From positions 11,054 through 75,053 of the forward strand of contig JAXLXF010000035.1 of NCBI GenBank assembly GCA_046328125.1: DNA of 64,000 bases. Direction: 5' to 3'. This document shows, one piece after another, positions 43,352 to 51,990 of the stretch. Each line of letters starts with the position of its first letter. Position 1 is the stretch's first letter. The notes beneath the pieces were generated by a model. It was given only the letters and a program-made list of their open reading frames with translations. It was not told where the DNA came from and made no database searches. A program made the translations under genes and the position numbers. The DNA comes from JADZEM01 sp046328125 (GTDB lineage Bacteria; Chloroflexota; UBA6077; JACCZL01).

Positions 43352-44189
43352 GAAGGCCGACATAGCGGAGGAGGTCGGGGGAGCCGTCCTTGAAACGAGC
43401 GAGGAAGGCGAGGACGCGTGCGCGGAGGGCCGGGAGGTCGTCGGCGAGGCGATGGAGGTGGAGGACGTCCTGCTTGAGCCAGCGCCAGAGCTTCTCGATG
43501 GGGTTGAGCCAGGGGGAGTAGGTGGGGAGCGGGACGAGCTGGATGGGGAGGTTGAGTCGTTTGGCGGTGGGGCTGGGCTCGGCGGACCAGGAGCGGGGTC
43601 GGAAGAAGGGGAAGGGGGACTCCTGGGGCTCGAGGGCGGCGAGGAGGTCGGGATGGAAATGGACCGGCCAGTTGTCGAGGACGATGTAGAGGCGCTGTCC
43701 CGGGTAAGCTGCGACCAGGGCCTTGAAGAAGCGGAGCAGGGCCGGGACACCGATGCGGGTGGCCTGGTGGGCGATGACCCGGCCGGTGGCGGCATCGAGG
43801 GCGCCGACGACCCGGGTCGTGGTGTTACTCCGGGTGGAGCGCTCGGCGCGCGGGTCGGCCGTGCCGGCCGGGGCGTAGCCAGACGCCAGCGAGGGCTGGC
43901 GGTAGTAAGTGACCTCGTCGAGATAGAGGAGGACCGCCGTCTCCAGGGCGGCCGCGACGCGCGCCCGGATGGCCCGCAGGTGCGCCACCTTCTCCTGGTA
44001 GGCTGGGTCCGGGCTGCGGAGGTGGTCGCGCGCCCGCTTCCAGCGGAGCCCGTACGCCCGGAGCGTCCGCCAGATCCCCGACCGGCTCGCGCCGGCGAAC
44101 CGGGCTACCACCGCCCCCAGTCCCACCAGCGTCCAGCGGCTCCGGTCGTGCCCGTGCTGGCGCGGGTCGCTCCCCAGCGCCGCGAGCAC
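43341..44189 (-). CDS. IS630 transposase, C-terminal catalytic part (orfB)
   Basis: A 282-residue DDE transposase/integrase part. It has a middle segment with YLDEVTYYRQPSL (first catalytic Asp region), IVLDNWPVHFHPDL (second Asp, VLDN) and PLPTYSPWLNPIEKLWRWLK, where the third acidic residue is the Glu of NPIEKLW. This is the classic IS630 DDE arrangement. The first ATG is at 44189, but protein-like sequence (PDEREAHRAEVLAALGS) continues upstream to the C-run at about 44225-44231, where orfA must be joined by a one-base shift. Start by frameshift is more likely than independent initiation. Confidence 0.9.
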   Translation of the reverse strand: MLAALGSDPRQHGHDRSRWTLVGLGAVVARFAGASRSGIWRTLRAYGLRWKRARDHLRSPDPAYQEKVAHLRAIRARVAAALETAVLLYLDEVTYYRQPSLASGYAPAGTADPRAERSTRSNTTTRVVGALDAATGRVIAHQATRIGVPALLRFFKALVAAYPGQRLYIVLDNWPVHFHPDLLAALEPQESPFPFFRPRSWSAEPSPTAKRLNLPIQLVPLPTYSPWLNPIEKLWRWLKQDVLHLHRLADDLPALRARVLAFLARFKDGSPDLLRYVGLLPH

Positions 44190-44214
44190 CTCGGCCCGAT
44201 GCGCCTCCCGCTCG

Positions 44215-44493
44215 TCAGGCCGCTGGGGGGGAAAGCCGGGGCCTGCGGCCCCGGCCCGACCGGATCGTCAGCACCGCCAGCCCGTGCTCCTCGTACCGGT
44301 CCAGCCACCGATACACCGTGTCCGCCGCGCGACGCCGCAGCAGCCCGTGCTCCGCCACCCGCAGCCCCGACGACCGATCCGCCACCTTCAGCAGCGCCGC
44401 CGCCCGCTCACGCGCGTACGCCTTCGGGTGGTGCTTCACCGCCTCCTCCAGCGTGACCCGCTCCGCCTCCGTCAACGCCAACCGTCGCGTCAT
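44215..44493 (-). CDS. IS630 transposase, N-terminal helix-turn-helix part (orfA)
   Basis: A 92-residue helix-turn-helix domain of the HTH_29/HTH_32 type: LTEAERVTLEEAVKHHPKAY, ERAAALLKVADRSSG, then VAEHGLLRRRAADTVYRWLDRYEEHG and the basic RSGRGRRPRLS hook. It binds the terminal repeats. Its frame meets orfB in a run of seven C (CTTTCCCCCCCAG on the minus strand). Skipping one base there gives a single transposase of about 390 residues, as expected for the family. It ends with TGA at 44215. Confidence 0.88.
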   Translation of the reverse strand: MTRRLALTEAERVTLEEAVKHHPKAYARERAAALLKVADRSSGLRVAEHGLLRRRAADTVYRWLDRYEEHGLAVLTIRSGRGRRPRLSPPAA

Positions 44494-44529
44494 ACCCCCA
44501 CCCCGCGCTCATTCCAACTGACCACGGTT

Positions 44530-44568
44530 TACCATACTATTTCGTCAACCTTCATAAGTCCACGGCCC
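44530..44568 (-). repeat. IS630 right terminal inverted repeat
   Basis: Partner of 43313-43351. The conserved core is GGGCCGTGGACT, then GGTTGACGAA. Confidence 0.82.
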
Positions 44569-44593
44569 GTGTTGGCCGCGCTGGGCCGTCGCC

Positions 44594-45229
44594 TTATGGC
44601 GCCATCTCCGACTCTGGCAGAAAGTGGGCCTGGGCCACCCGCCGTCCCAGCGGTGGCCGCGTGCTGTCCTCGGGGACGCTGGCGTCGGCAGGGATGAGCG
44701 GCAGTGTCAGCAACTGGTACGCTCGCCGCCGGCCGTCCACGATGCTCGCCTTGCCCCGGTCGAACAAGGTCAGCGTCACCTGGGTCTTGCGCGAGATCGG
44801 CAGGTCGCGGAAGTCGCCCCAGAAATCAGCTCGTCCGGTGCCGTTCGCGACGATAGCGTCCATCCGAGCCATGACGCCGACAGCGCCGTCGGCGCGCAGG
44901 TCGGTCACGCCACACGGGAAGGTCTGGCACGCGGACGGCTCCCCGAAGTACTGGAACAGCGCCAGATACGCCGTGTCCGGCGTCAGGTTCGCGACCCGCA
45001 GCGCCGGCCGCACCGCCTCGTCGGTGATGCAGAGCGCGGCCTGCCCCGAGATGCCGGACTGGTCCACCTGGACGACCGGCGCGTCGTAACACCCTGGCGC
45101 TGTCGTCAGCGGCCCGCGGGCAACCTCGCCGGCCTCGCGCGCCATCGAGCCGGCTGCGAACACGGCGCCCAGCATGAGCACCCCTGATGCGACGACGATG
45201 ACGAGGATCTCCCCAACATACCGTCTCAT
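44594..45229 (-). CDS. Membrane-anchored protein of unknown function
   Basis: A 211-residue protein with an N-terminal transmembrane helix (EILVIVVASGVLMLGAVFA, about residues 6-24) and an extracytoplasmic part. That part has three or four cysteines (PGCYDAP, ALCITDE, CQTFPCGV) that could form disulfides, and a beta-rich segment (VANLTPDTAYLALFQYF, QVTLTLFDRG) like Ig or anti-sigma-type folds. The ATG at 45229 starts right before the helix; the frame is open upstream without protein-like sequence. No family is recognised. It lies downstream of xylulokinase in the same direction. Confidence 0.68.
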   Translation of the reverse strand: MRRYVGEILVIVVASGVLMLGAVFAAGSMAREAGEVARGPLTTAPGCYDAPVVQVDQSGISGQAALCITDEAVRPALRVANLTPDTAYLALFQYFGEPSACQTFPCGVTDLRADGAVGVMARMDAIVANGTGRADFWGDFRDLPISRKTQVTLTLFDRGKASIVDGRRRAYQLLTLPLIPADASVPEDSTRPPLGRRVAQAHFLPESEMAP

Positions 45230-45493
45230 GGTCGAGCGACCCGCCCCTCTCCCACCCCTGCCACGCGCGGACGTGGCGCGGCTCACCTCCGTCACGGGGA
45301 GGCGCGACCATCGTACGGGCGGCGTGGCGCTCTGCCATCCGTGCTGCCCCGTACCTTTGGCGCATCTGCCCCTGACGCGCACCGCTCGGGATGGCGCCGC
45401 CAGCCACCACAGGCCGCAACGCCATCCCGTCCCCGAGTGGGAGGATATGACCTGACGATGTCCAATGCGGTGACTCAGATCACAGCGCAGAGG

Positions 45494-46963
45494 TCAGAGA
45501 CTGTGCTCCGAGGCCAGGTGGCGCAATTCGGACGTCCGCTCGCGGGCCGCCCGGAGGGCATCGGTGGGCCGCGGCTCCCAGGTCGCGTCCACGGGCGCAG
45601 GTGGCGGCATGAGTCCGTCCACCACCCAGCGCGCCTGCAACGCCGCCCCGAGCGCAGCAGCCTCGGAGACAGCCGGCCGCTGGACCGGCAGCTCGAAGAT
45701 GTCCGCGCACAGCTGTCCCCAGCCGTCCGACGCCGCCCCGCCGCCCACCAGCGTGATGGTGGCCGGCTCCACGCCGGTCCTCCTCAGCACGTCCAGCCCG
45801 TACCCCAGCCCGAACGTGACTCCTTCCAGGACGGCCCGCACCAGCTCGTCCGGCCCGTGGCCCACCCGCAGCCCCGCGAACAGGCCGGCCGCCCTGGGGA
45901 GGCTCGGGGTCCGCTCGCCGGCCAGGTGCGGCAGGAACTGTGGGCCGGCGCCCGGCTCGGTCGCGCGCAGCGCCCGCTCGACGCCGGCACGATCCAGCCC
46001 GAACAGCTCGCGCACCCACTCGGTGGCGACGGTGCAGCCGAGGGTGCAGATCAGCGGCAGCCAGCCCGTGGTCGAATCACAGAACGCCGCCGCCTCGCCC
46101 TGAGGATCGACGGCCGGCCCCGAGCTAAACGCGAACGCCGTCCCGGACGTGCCGAGGCTGACCACGACCGGCCCGGAGTGCGTCGCGCCCACGCCGATCG
46201 CCGCGCAGGCGTTGTCGCCGCCGCCCGCGCTGACCGGCACCCCGGCCGAGCTGGCCGGCAGCCCGAGCGCCTCCGCTGCCTCGGCCCGCAGCGTCCCGAT
46301 CTGGGAGAGTGAGGGCACGATCGGCGGCAGCGTCCGCTGCCAGTCGCGGTCGCCGTCCAGCAGGGTCAACACCTCCGGCTGGTACGTCCTGTCTCGCACG
46401 TCGACGTACCCCGTGCCCGACGCGTCGCCCGGCTCGGTGGCGAACTCGCCGGTCAGCCAGAGATTCAGGTAATCGTGGGGCAGGCAGATCCGGGCCGTCT
46501 TCGCGTACGCCTCGCCCTCGGAGCGGTGGAACCAGGAGATCTTCGGCGCGGTGTAGCCGGGCAGGTATGCGTACCCGATCAGCCGTAGCACCTCGTCCAG
46601 CCCGCCGAGCTTCCTGGTCAGCCAGCTACAGTCCGGCCCGGTCGTGGTGTCGTTCCAGAGCTTGGCCGGCCGGATCGGGCGGTCGGCACGATCCAGGCAG
46701 ACCATCCCGTGCTGCTGGCCGGACACCCCGATCCCGGCCACCTCGAACGCGCCAGGCTCGATCCCCTCGAACGCCTGCCGGGTGGCCGTCTGAAGCGCCG
46801 CGATCCACCAGTCCGGGTGCTGCTCGCGAGTGCCGTCGTCGCGGGCAATCAGGTCGTGAGGGGCGCGACCGAGCGCCAGCGGCACGAGCGTGTCGGCGTC
46901 CACCAGGAGCGCCTTGGTGGACTGGGTGCCGCAATCGATCCCGAGAAACGCTCGACGCGCCAT
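45494..46963 (-). CDS. xylB: Xylulokinase (FGGY carbohydrate kinase)
   Basis: A 489-residue FGGY kinase of typical length. It phosphorylates D-xylulose (or a related sugar) with ATP to feed the pentose phosphate pathway. N-terminal FLGIDCGTQSTKALLVD is the phosphate-1 motif. SGQQHGMVCLD and KLWNDTTT are XylB signatures. AGGGDNACAAIGVG holds the catalytic base (Asp250), and SLGTSGTAFAF and LVGGGAASDGWGQ complete the ATP site. XylB is the best guess among FGGY kinases, but no xylose isomerase or transporter is nearby, so the substrate is not proven. The start ATG is at 46963. Confidence 0.88.
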   Translation of the reverse strand: MARRAFLGIDCGTQSTKALLVDADTLVPLALGRAPHDLIARDDGTREQHPDWWIAALQTATRQAFEGIEPGAFEVAGIGVSGQQHGMVCLDRADRPIRPAKLWNDTTTGPDCSWLTRKLGGLDEVLRLIGYAYLPGYTAPKISWFHRSEGEAYAKTARICLPHDYLNLWLTGEFATEPGDASGTGYVDVRDRTYQPEVLTLLDGDRDWQRTLPPIVPSLSQIGTLRAEAAEALGLPASSAGVPVSAGGGDNACAAIGVGATHSGPVVVSLGTSGTAFAFSSGPAVDPQGEAAAFCDSTTGWLPLICTLGCTVATEWVRELFGLDRAGVERALRATEPGAGPQFLPHLAGERTPSLPRAAGLFAGLRVGHGPDELVRAVLEGVTFGLGYGLDVLRRTGVEPATITLVGGGAASDGWGQLCADIFELPVQRPAVSEAAALGAALQARWVVDGLMPPPAPVDATWEPRPTDALRAARERTSELRHLASEHSL

Positions 46964-47057
46964 CGTGGCGACCTCCGCCGGCCAGCTCTCGATCCACTAC
47001 GCGCTGGATCGGTGGCCTGCGAGAAGGGTAGCCGGCGCGCCCCTTGTCCGGCGACGG

Positions 47058-47930
47058 CTAGATGTCGTGCTCGGCCTCGTACGCCGCATCGTCATCCTCG
47101 TCGATTATGCGTAGGACGCCGAGGCGGTCGGAAAGTGTGCGCGCATCGTCCAGGATTCGCGAGCCGGCCACCAATCCCTGCGTCTGGTATCCAGCCTTGC
47201 GGAGCAGCGCTGCTCGCTGACCCGCGCGACGCACGTCATGCTCATCCACCAGCCAGGAGACCTCGACAACCAGAAACTCGGGGCGTGATGACTCGCCGCC
47301 TCGCACGATGAAGTCGGTGTTTTCGATGCGCCGCGCATCTGGTCGGGGGAGACGCCCTGCCGCCACCTCACCATCGAGGAATGCGACCATCTCGTCGAAG
47401 CTGAGCGCCACCGGATTGGGAATGAGGTCTCTGAACGTCGATATCCTCGCCCGATATCGATCCTCCATTTCCCGTCCCTTCAGCTTGCCCAGGTCGGTGT
47501 TCGTCTGCTGGGATTGAACCCTCAGCAGGCCCAGGTCGTCGTTCGTCCGTCGCAGTTGGCCTTCCAGACGGTCGAATCGCTCAGTCGTCTCAGTGCGAAA
47601 CGTACCGAGATCAGTCTCGACATGACCCAGGCGCCCCTCGACGCCCTCGAGGCGGGTCTCGACGCCACCCAGTCGGGCCTCGACTCGGTCGAAGCGCTCC
47701 CCGGTCTGCGCGAAGCCAGCACGAACCTCGTCGCGCGTTGCGTGCTGCTCCCCGTCGAGGCCAGACAGACGCTCCCGGATAGCCTGATTCGCGTCCGCCA
47801 GCTCCTGAGCGATCCGGGGTAGCTCAAACAGCTCCGGCGGGAGGATCATCTCGCGGAGTCGTTGGCGCCACTCCGGCCGCTCGTAAAGCAGCCGGAGCAA
47901 GTCTTCGAAATCATCGACCGTGAATGGCAT
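47058..47930 (-). CDS. Coiled-coil protein with a PD-(D/E)XK-like C-terminal domain
   Basis: A 290-residue protein. Residues about 1-50 are helical. About 50-150 are a heptad-type coiled coil with four or five repeats of an RLxxVExRL pattern (DRVEARLGGVETRLEGVEGRL). The C-terminal 130 residues resemble DUF3782-like nuclease folds: ENTDFIVRGG supplies an Asp and FLVVEVSWLVDEHDVRRA an Glu-x-Ser, where active enzymes have Glu-x-Lys. It may be catalytically dead or use another lysine. Related proteins are common in Chloroflexota and Cyanobacteria with no known role. It ends in a very acidic stretch. The neighbour upstream is the slipin. Confidence 0.7.
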   Translation of the reverse strand: MPFTVDDFEDLLRLLYERPEWRQRLREMILPPELFELPRIAQELADANQAIRERLSGLDGEQHATRDEVRAGFAQTGERFDRVEARLGGVETRLEGVEGRLGHVETDLGTFRTETTERFDRLEGQLRRTNDDLGLLRVQSQQTNTDLGKLKGREMEDRYRARISTFRDLIPNPVALSFDEMVAFLDGEVAAGRLPRPDARRIENTDFIVRGGESSRPEFLVVEVSWLVDEHDVRRAGQRAALLRKAGYQTQGLVAGSRILDDARTLSDRLGVLRIIDEDDDAAYEAEHDI

Positions 47931-47977
47931 CGGTGCCTCGCCCTGCTGCTCTACTGTACCACCTGGATCGGGCGGCT

Positions 47978-48877
47978 TCAGTCGCGCTGGCCGAAGTCCG
48001 GCGCGCGGGTCGGGCGGGGCGTCGGGCGCTCGGTTGACGGAGGAGGCACGTAGGCGGGCACGGTCCTGGTCGGAGCGTCGCCGTCGGCGCGACCGTTCCC
48101 ACCATCGTCGTTGCCGAGCAGTCCACGGGTGATGTCGACCGGCAGCGGGAACACGATGGTTGCACGGCGGTCGTTCGAGATCTGGGCCAGCGTCTGGAGA
48201 TAGCGCAGCTGGAGGCCGCCCTGCTCGGAGCTGATGATCCGGGCCGCCTCAGACAGGCGCTCGGCGGCGGCAAACTCGCCCGAGGCGTGGATCAGCTTCG
48301 CCCGCTTCTCGCGCTCGGCTTCGGCCTGGCGGGCCATCGCGCGCTGCATCGTCTCCGGCAGCTCGACGTCGCGCACTTCCACCGAGGTCACCTTGATGCC
48401 CCACGCCTCGGTCTGATCGTCGATCAGCCGTTGCAGCTCGGCGTTGATCTCGTCGCGGCTGGAGAGCAGCGTGTCCAGGTCGGACTGGCCCAGGATGCTG
48501 CGGAGCGTCGTCTGGCACATCAACGAGGTCGCGCGGCGGTAATCCACCACCGAGACGATGGCTCGCGTCGGCTCGACCACCCGGAAGTACGCGACCGCGT
48601 TTACCTTGACGGTGACGTTGTCTCGGGTGATCGCCTCCTGGGCCGGCACGTCCAGGGTGATGACGCGCAGATCCACCTTGACCATCCGCTCGATCCTCGG
48701 GATCAGCAGGATCAGACCCGGCCCGCGCGCCCCGACCAGCCGCCCGAGCCGGAACACGACGCCCCGCTCGTACTCCTGCACCACCTTGACGGCGGACATG
48801 AAGAACCAGATGGCGACGACGGCGAGGAAGAACAACGGGCCGAGCAGCCCGATGAGCGCCTGGATCAAGGTGGGCAT
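47978..48877 (-). CDS. Slipin / SPFH (band 7) domain membrane protein
   Basis: A 299-residue stomatin-like protein. One N-terminal membrane segment (LLGPLFFLAVVAIWFFMSAV, about 10-30) is followed by the SPFH domain: VQEYERGVVFRLGRLVGARGPG, KVDLRVITLDVPAQEAITRDNVTV, YRRATSLMCQTTLRSILGQ, WGIKVTSVEVRDVELPETMQRAMARQAEAEREKRAK. An Ala/Glu-rich helix and a Pro-rich tail follow. Slipins build membrane microdomains and may regulate a partner protease; NfeD-type partners are not visible here. ATG 48877 follows GGAAGGGGA. It is codirectional with the coiled-coil gene, 47 bp apart. Confidence 0.93.
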   Translation of the reverse strand: MPTLIQALIGLLGPLFFLAVVAIWFFMSAVKVVQEYERGVVFRLGRLVGARGPGLILLIPRIERMVKVDLRVITLDVPAQEAITRDNVTVKVNAVAYFRVVEPTRAIVSVVDYRRATSLMCQTTLRSILGQSDLDTLLSSRDEINAELQRLIDDQTEAWGIKVTSVEVRDVELPETMQRAMARQAEAEREKRAKLIHASGEFAAAERLSEAARIISSEQGGLQLRYLQTLAQISNDRRATIVFPLPVDITRGLLGNDDGGNGRADGDAPTRTVPAYVPPPSTERPTPRPTRAPDFGQRD

Positions 48878-48939
48878 CAGTCATCCCCTTCCGCCGGCCG
48901 CTCGGGCCTCAGCGTTTCAGCCCGTGACCCGTCCCAGGA

Positions 48940-50100
48940 TCATACCTCGCCCGACTCGCCTCCTTCGCCGATCACAACCATCTCCGAGCCAGCCACCACC
49001 TCACATTCGGCAGGGCTTTGCGGATCGACGCCACCGTCGCCAAGATGAGCGTCGACGTCCTCAATCTGTCGAAACAGATCTTCGAGGATCTCCTGGCGCT
49101 CCATGCCATCTCGGAGATAGAGCGGGACGAGAGGAGAGGACTGCCAGGGGTCACGAAGTACGCGTGGCGGCACTTCGCATTCAAGAGCATGCAGTCGGCT
49201 GAAGAGGCTAAGACCGGGAACCCACTTGTTGCCCTGGATGGCACTGATGATCAGCCAGAACGGCGTCTCTCGCACTGTCGCCCAACGATCAAAACTCAGA
49301 CAGAGAAACACTCCGGCATCGCGAAGACGAAGATAGTGGCCGTACCACCCTCCTCCACCGGCTGCGCGAAGTCCATTCTTGTTCGCCAAACCTCGACTGA
49401 CGCAGAGTGCAGAAAGGTCGTTGAGAAGCTGGACGAGTTGTGTGAGACGTCGGGGTGTCGGAGCCGCAAGCTCTCCCGGTTCGAGTGGCATGAAGGAATC
49501 GGCATCCATCCGGTCGCAAAGGCCCAGGAGTTGATCGATTTCGGCTGCGGTCTGGAGCTGACCGGCGGCGGATGCGCGACTCATCATTTCCGTTAGCAGC
49601 GATCGCCAACTGATCAAGCCGAGCGCATGATCAGAGCCCTGGCGAGCCCAATGCATCTCGTCGCTGGGAGCCGACTGTTCGCGGAAATCCAGCTTGGCGA
49701 GTTGGCAACGTCGCAGGAGCTCGGGCCAGAGTGTTGCAAATCGCAGCGAGGGCGCGACGACCAGCAAGACACTCGGCCTCCCCGGCAGTAGGCGTTGCAG
49801 GTACGTGACAGGTTGATGCTCTGTGAGACCGGCCCAGAACTTTGCTTCGATAACGACCCTTGGCGCACCGGCCTCGTCGAACCCCACGAGATCGGGGATG
49901 CTCTTATCGTCGCCAGCGACTTGTGAGCGAAAGATCAGTGAGGACGGGATGTCCTGGACGAGCAACGAACAGGCGTATGTCAGCGCGGCGCACGCATTCG
50001 GTGATTTCGCGAGAAGGTAGCGAAGCCCTTCGGTCGCAATGTTCTCCGGGTGAGCGCCGAATGTCAGCGCAAGGTCGCCGAACAACGTCGAACGTGACAC
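48940..50100 (-). CDS. PD-(D/E)XK nuclease-like protein of unknown function
   Basis: A 386-residue protein. In the first 100 residues the segment IPDLVGFDEAG then RVVIEAKFWAGLTEHQP matches the D-(X)n-E-x-K core of PD-(D/E)XK nucleases, followed by a helix (TYLQRLL). The rest is mixed, with Trp/Tyr-rich segments (GGGWYGHYLRLRD) and an acidic end. No known restriction or toxin family is recognised. Its DNA is clearly less G+C-rich than its neighbours and its codon use differs, suggesting horizontal acquisition. The GTG at 50100 follows GGAACAAGAG. With the short ORF 16 bp upstream it forms a two-gene unit; a defence role is an inference only. Confidence 0.65.
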   Translation of the reverse strand: MSRSTLFGDLALTFGAHPENIATEGLRYLLAKSPNACAALTYACSLLVQDIPSSLIFRSQVAGDDKSIPDLVGFDEAGAPRVVIEAKFWAGLTEHQPVTYLQRLLPGRPSVLLVVAPSLRFATLWPELLRRCQLAKLDFREQSAPSDEMHWARQGSDHALGLISWRSLLTEMMSRASAAGQLQTAAEIDQLLGLCDRMDADSFMPLEPGELAAPTPRRLTQLVQLLNDLSALCVSRGLANKNGLRAAGGGGWYGHYLRLRDAGVFLCLSFDRWATVRETPFWLIISAIQGNKWVPGLSLFSRLHALECEVPPRVLRDPWQSSPLVPLYLRDGMERQEILEDLFRQIEDVDAHLGDGGVDPQSPAECEVVAGSEMVVIGEGGESGEV

Positions 50101-50116
50101 GCTCTTGTTCCGTCAC

Positions 50117-50239
50117 TCACCAAGGCTGAGTCTCAATTGCGCAGATATCAAGGTGCTTCGCTAACGCTTTCATGATCCGATGGATATCATCGCGTTTCAG
50201 TGCTTGGCGATAGAAATCAGCGGGACTTACGAAGCGCAT
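50117..50239 (-). CDS. Short ORF upstream of the nuclease-like gene
   Basis: A 40-residue frame (MRFVSPADFYRQALKRDDIH and on to AIETQPW) ends 16 bp before the GTG start of the PD-(D/E)XK gene. GGGGGCG lies about 6 bases before the ATG at 50239; the frame can extend to 50326 but that part looks random. Predicted mainly helical. It shares the lower G+C of its neighbour. It could be a leader peptide, a small partner or antitoxin, or not a gene. Confidence 0.4.
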   Translation of the reverse strand: MRFVSPADFYRQALKRDDIHRIMKALAKHLDICAIETQPW

Positions 50240-50377
50240 GAGATCGCCCCCACTGCTCGATCGCTCGCCGTGACCCACGTCGTGGTTCCCGCGCTCACGC
50301 CGGTCCGATGCCGGGGTGCATTTCATGCTGGCAGTATCGCATGACCGACGAGACTCTTGCCGACTCGCGGATTGCGG

Positions 50378-51520
50378 TCAGCGTGGCGCGAACCCGAACC
50401 GCCGTTTCTGGCTCCGGATCAGGATGCTCTGCAAGATCCCGAACGAGGTCAGGAACGTCAGCATCGAGCTGCCGCCGAAGCTGACCAGCGGCAACGGCAC
50501 CCCGGTCACTGGCAGGATCGTCAGGTTGGCGCCCAGGTTCACGAACGCCTGAAACAGCACCACCCAGCCGATCCCGAACGCCACCACCCGCGCGAAGCCG
50601 TCTGGCGCTTTGTCTACCACCCGCATGATCCGGAACAGCAGCAGCATCAGGAGCGCGAACAGCACCATCGCGCCCACGAACCCCATCTCCTCCGCCAGCA
50701 CCGAGAAGATGAAGTCGCTCTGCTTGACCCGCAGGTAGTCCAGCTGCGTCTGAGTGCCCTGAAGCCAGCCCTGCCCAAACATCCCGCCAGATCCGATGCT
50801 GATCCGAGCCTGGAGGATGTTGTACCCCTCGCCGAACGGGTCGTTCTCGGGGTTTGCCACCGTCGCCACGAACGTCTCGATGCGGGCGCGCTGGTAATCC
50901 TTCATGAGCAGCCAGCCGCCGGGCGCCGCCAACGCCGCGATCAGCACGATGATCCCGATGTGCAGCGGTCGGGCGCCGGCCATCACGATCAGCCCGAACC
51001 AGAGGAACACGAACAGCAGCGCCGTCCCGAGGTTCGGCTCCAGGTACACCAGCACCAGCGGCGGGACCAGCAAGAACGCCGAGGCAATCGTCCGGCGGAA
51101 GGAGAGCGGCCCCTCACGGTCGGTCAGGAAGCGGGACAGGGCCAGGATCAGCGCGATCTTGGTGACTTCGGACGCCTGAAGGTCGAACAGGCCCAGCCGG
51201 ATCCAGCGGCGCGCTCCGTACTCCACGTCGCCGCTCCCAAAGAGCAGCACCGCGATCAGCAGCAGGATCGCCCCGAGGTACGCCACGTACGCCAGCGAGC
51301 GGTACACCCGGTAGTTGATTGAGGCGGCCAGCACCATCGTAACGAGGCCAGCTGCCGCGTACGCGCCCTGCCGCGTCGCCCACGAGGTCGGCGGCAGATA
51401 GTGGTCGCACGATGGCGAGCAGGTGGCGCTGTGAATCATCATCAGGCCATACGTCACCAGTCCCGCGATGGTGAGCAGGAGCAGGTAATCGATCTGCCGC
51501 CAGAACCGGGCACGAATCAT
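50378..51520 (-). CDS. rodA: Rod shape-determining protein RodA (SEDS glycosyltransferase)
   Basis: A 380-residue SEDS-family membrane protein, normal for RodA, with about ten transmembrane helices. Signature segments: YGARRWIRLGLFDLQASEVTKIALILALSRFL, LVYLEPNLGTALLFVFLWFGL, the NPENDPFGEGYNILQARISIGSGGMFGQGW loop, QSDFIFSVLAEEMGFVG and VNLGANLTILPVTGVPLPLVSFGGSSML. It polymerises lipid II in elongating cells with a partner PBP2 (not in this window) and MreBCD (57-60 kb). The ATG at 51520 begins the first helix region; the upstream extension to 51580 has no support. It is divergent from the gene at 51583. Confidence 0.94.
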   Translation of the reverse strand: MIRARFWRQIDYLLLLTIAGLVTYGLMMIHSATCSPSCDHYLPPTSWATRQGAYAAAGLVTMVLAASINYRVYRSLAYVAYLGAILLLIAVLLFGSGDVEYGARRWIRLGLFDLQASEVTKIALILALSRFLTDREGPLSFRRTIASAFLLVPPLVLVYLEPNLGTALLFVFLWFGLIVMAGARPLHIGIIVLIAALAAPGGWLLMKDYQRARIETFVATVANPENDPFGEGYNILQARISIGSGGMFGQGWLQGTQTQLDYLRVKQSDFIFSVLAEEMGFVGAMVLFALLMLLLFRIMRVVDKAPDGFARVVAFGIGWVVLFQAFVNLGANLTILPVTGVPLPLVSFGGSSMLTFLTSFGILQSILIRSQKRRFGFAPR

Positions 51521-51582
51521 CGGGGTAGACTCTACCAGCCCGGGCCGCCCCACCGTCCACGGATCTCCGAGCCGATACAACG

Positions 51583-51960
51583 ATGGTCTACTGCCTGCTT
51601 CAGCCCCGGCCGCTCAACGACTGGGAGCGCGACATGCTGGCACGGTTGCTCGCGGTGCCGTTCCCCGGTGTCGAGGAGCTCCGGCAGCAGTGCCCGCACC
51701 TGCTCGTGTCCGAGGAGTACGGGGAAGGCGACCCGACTGTCATCTTCATCGCCGCTCGGGAGCAGGCACCGCCCGTCACGGTGCGCTACCGTGTACCCGT
51801 TGAGGGTCGTGCCTACGAAGCCAATGGCACGCCGGTTGAGGTGCTGCTGCATGTCGTAGATGGCTACCTCTGGGAGCTCGAATACGTCCGCTATGATGTC
51901 GCCCCGCCCCAGCCGATACTCGGGCCTGAGCAGTTCACGATCTCCGTCGCCACGTACTGA
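51583..51960 (+). CDS. Small DUF6984-like protein
   Basis: A 125-residue protein. The N-terminal third (RPLNDWERDMLARLLAVPFPG, ELRQQCPHLLVSEEYGEGDPTVIF) recalls DUF6984-type proteins, which have no known function. VLLHVVDGYLWELEYVRYD follows, a pattern common in short genome-island proteins. It is cytoplasmic. It overlaps the rodA promoter region and is divergent from it. The family match is from memory of the N-terminal pattern. Confidence 0.6.
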   Translation: MVYCLLQPRPLNDWERDMLARLLAVPFPGVEELRQQCPHLLVSEEYGEGDPTVIFIAAREQAPPVTVRYRVPVEGRAYEANGTPVEVLLHVVDGYLWELEYVRYDVAPPQPILGPEQFTISVATY

Positions 51961-51990
51961 TCCCTGCCCAGGGCGTGCAACGTCAGGCGG

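Larger units (their letters stand above)
43313..44568 (-). mobile_element. IS630-family insertion sequence
   Basis: A 1,256-bp element with imperfect terminal inverted repeats of about 39 bp. The left end 43313-43351 starts GGGCCGTGGACTGATGAGGG. The right end 44530-44568, on the reverse strand, starts GGGCCGTGGACTTATGAAGG. It encodes a two-frame transposase. I could not identify a clear TA target duplication outside these ends, so the exact boundaries are uncertain by a few bases. Confidence 0.85.
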
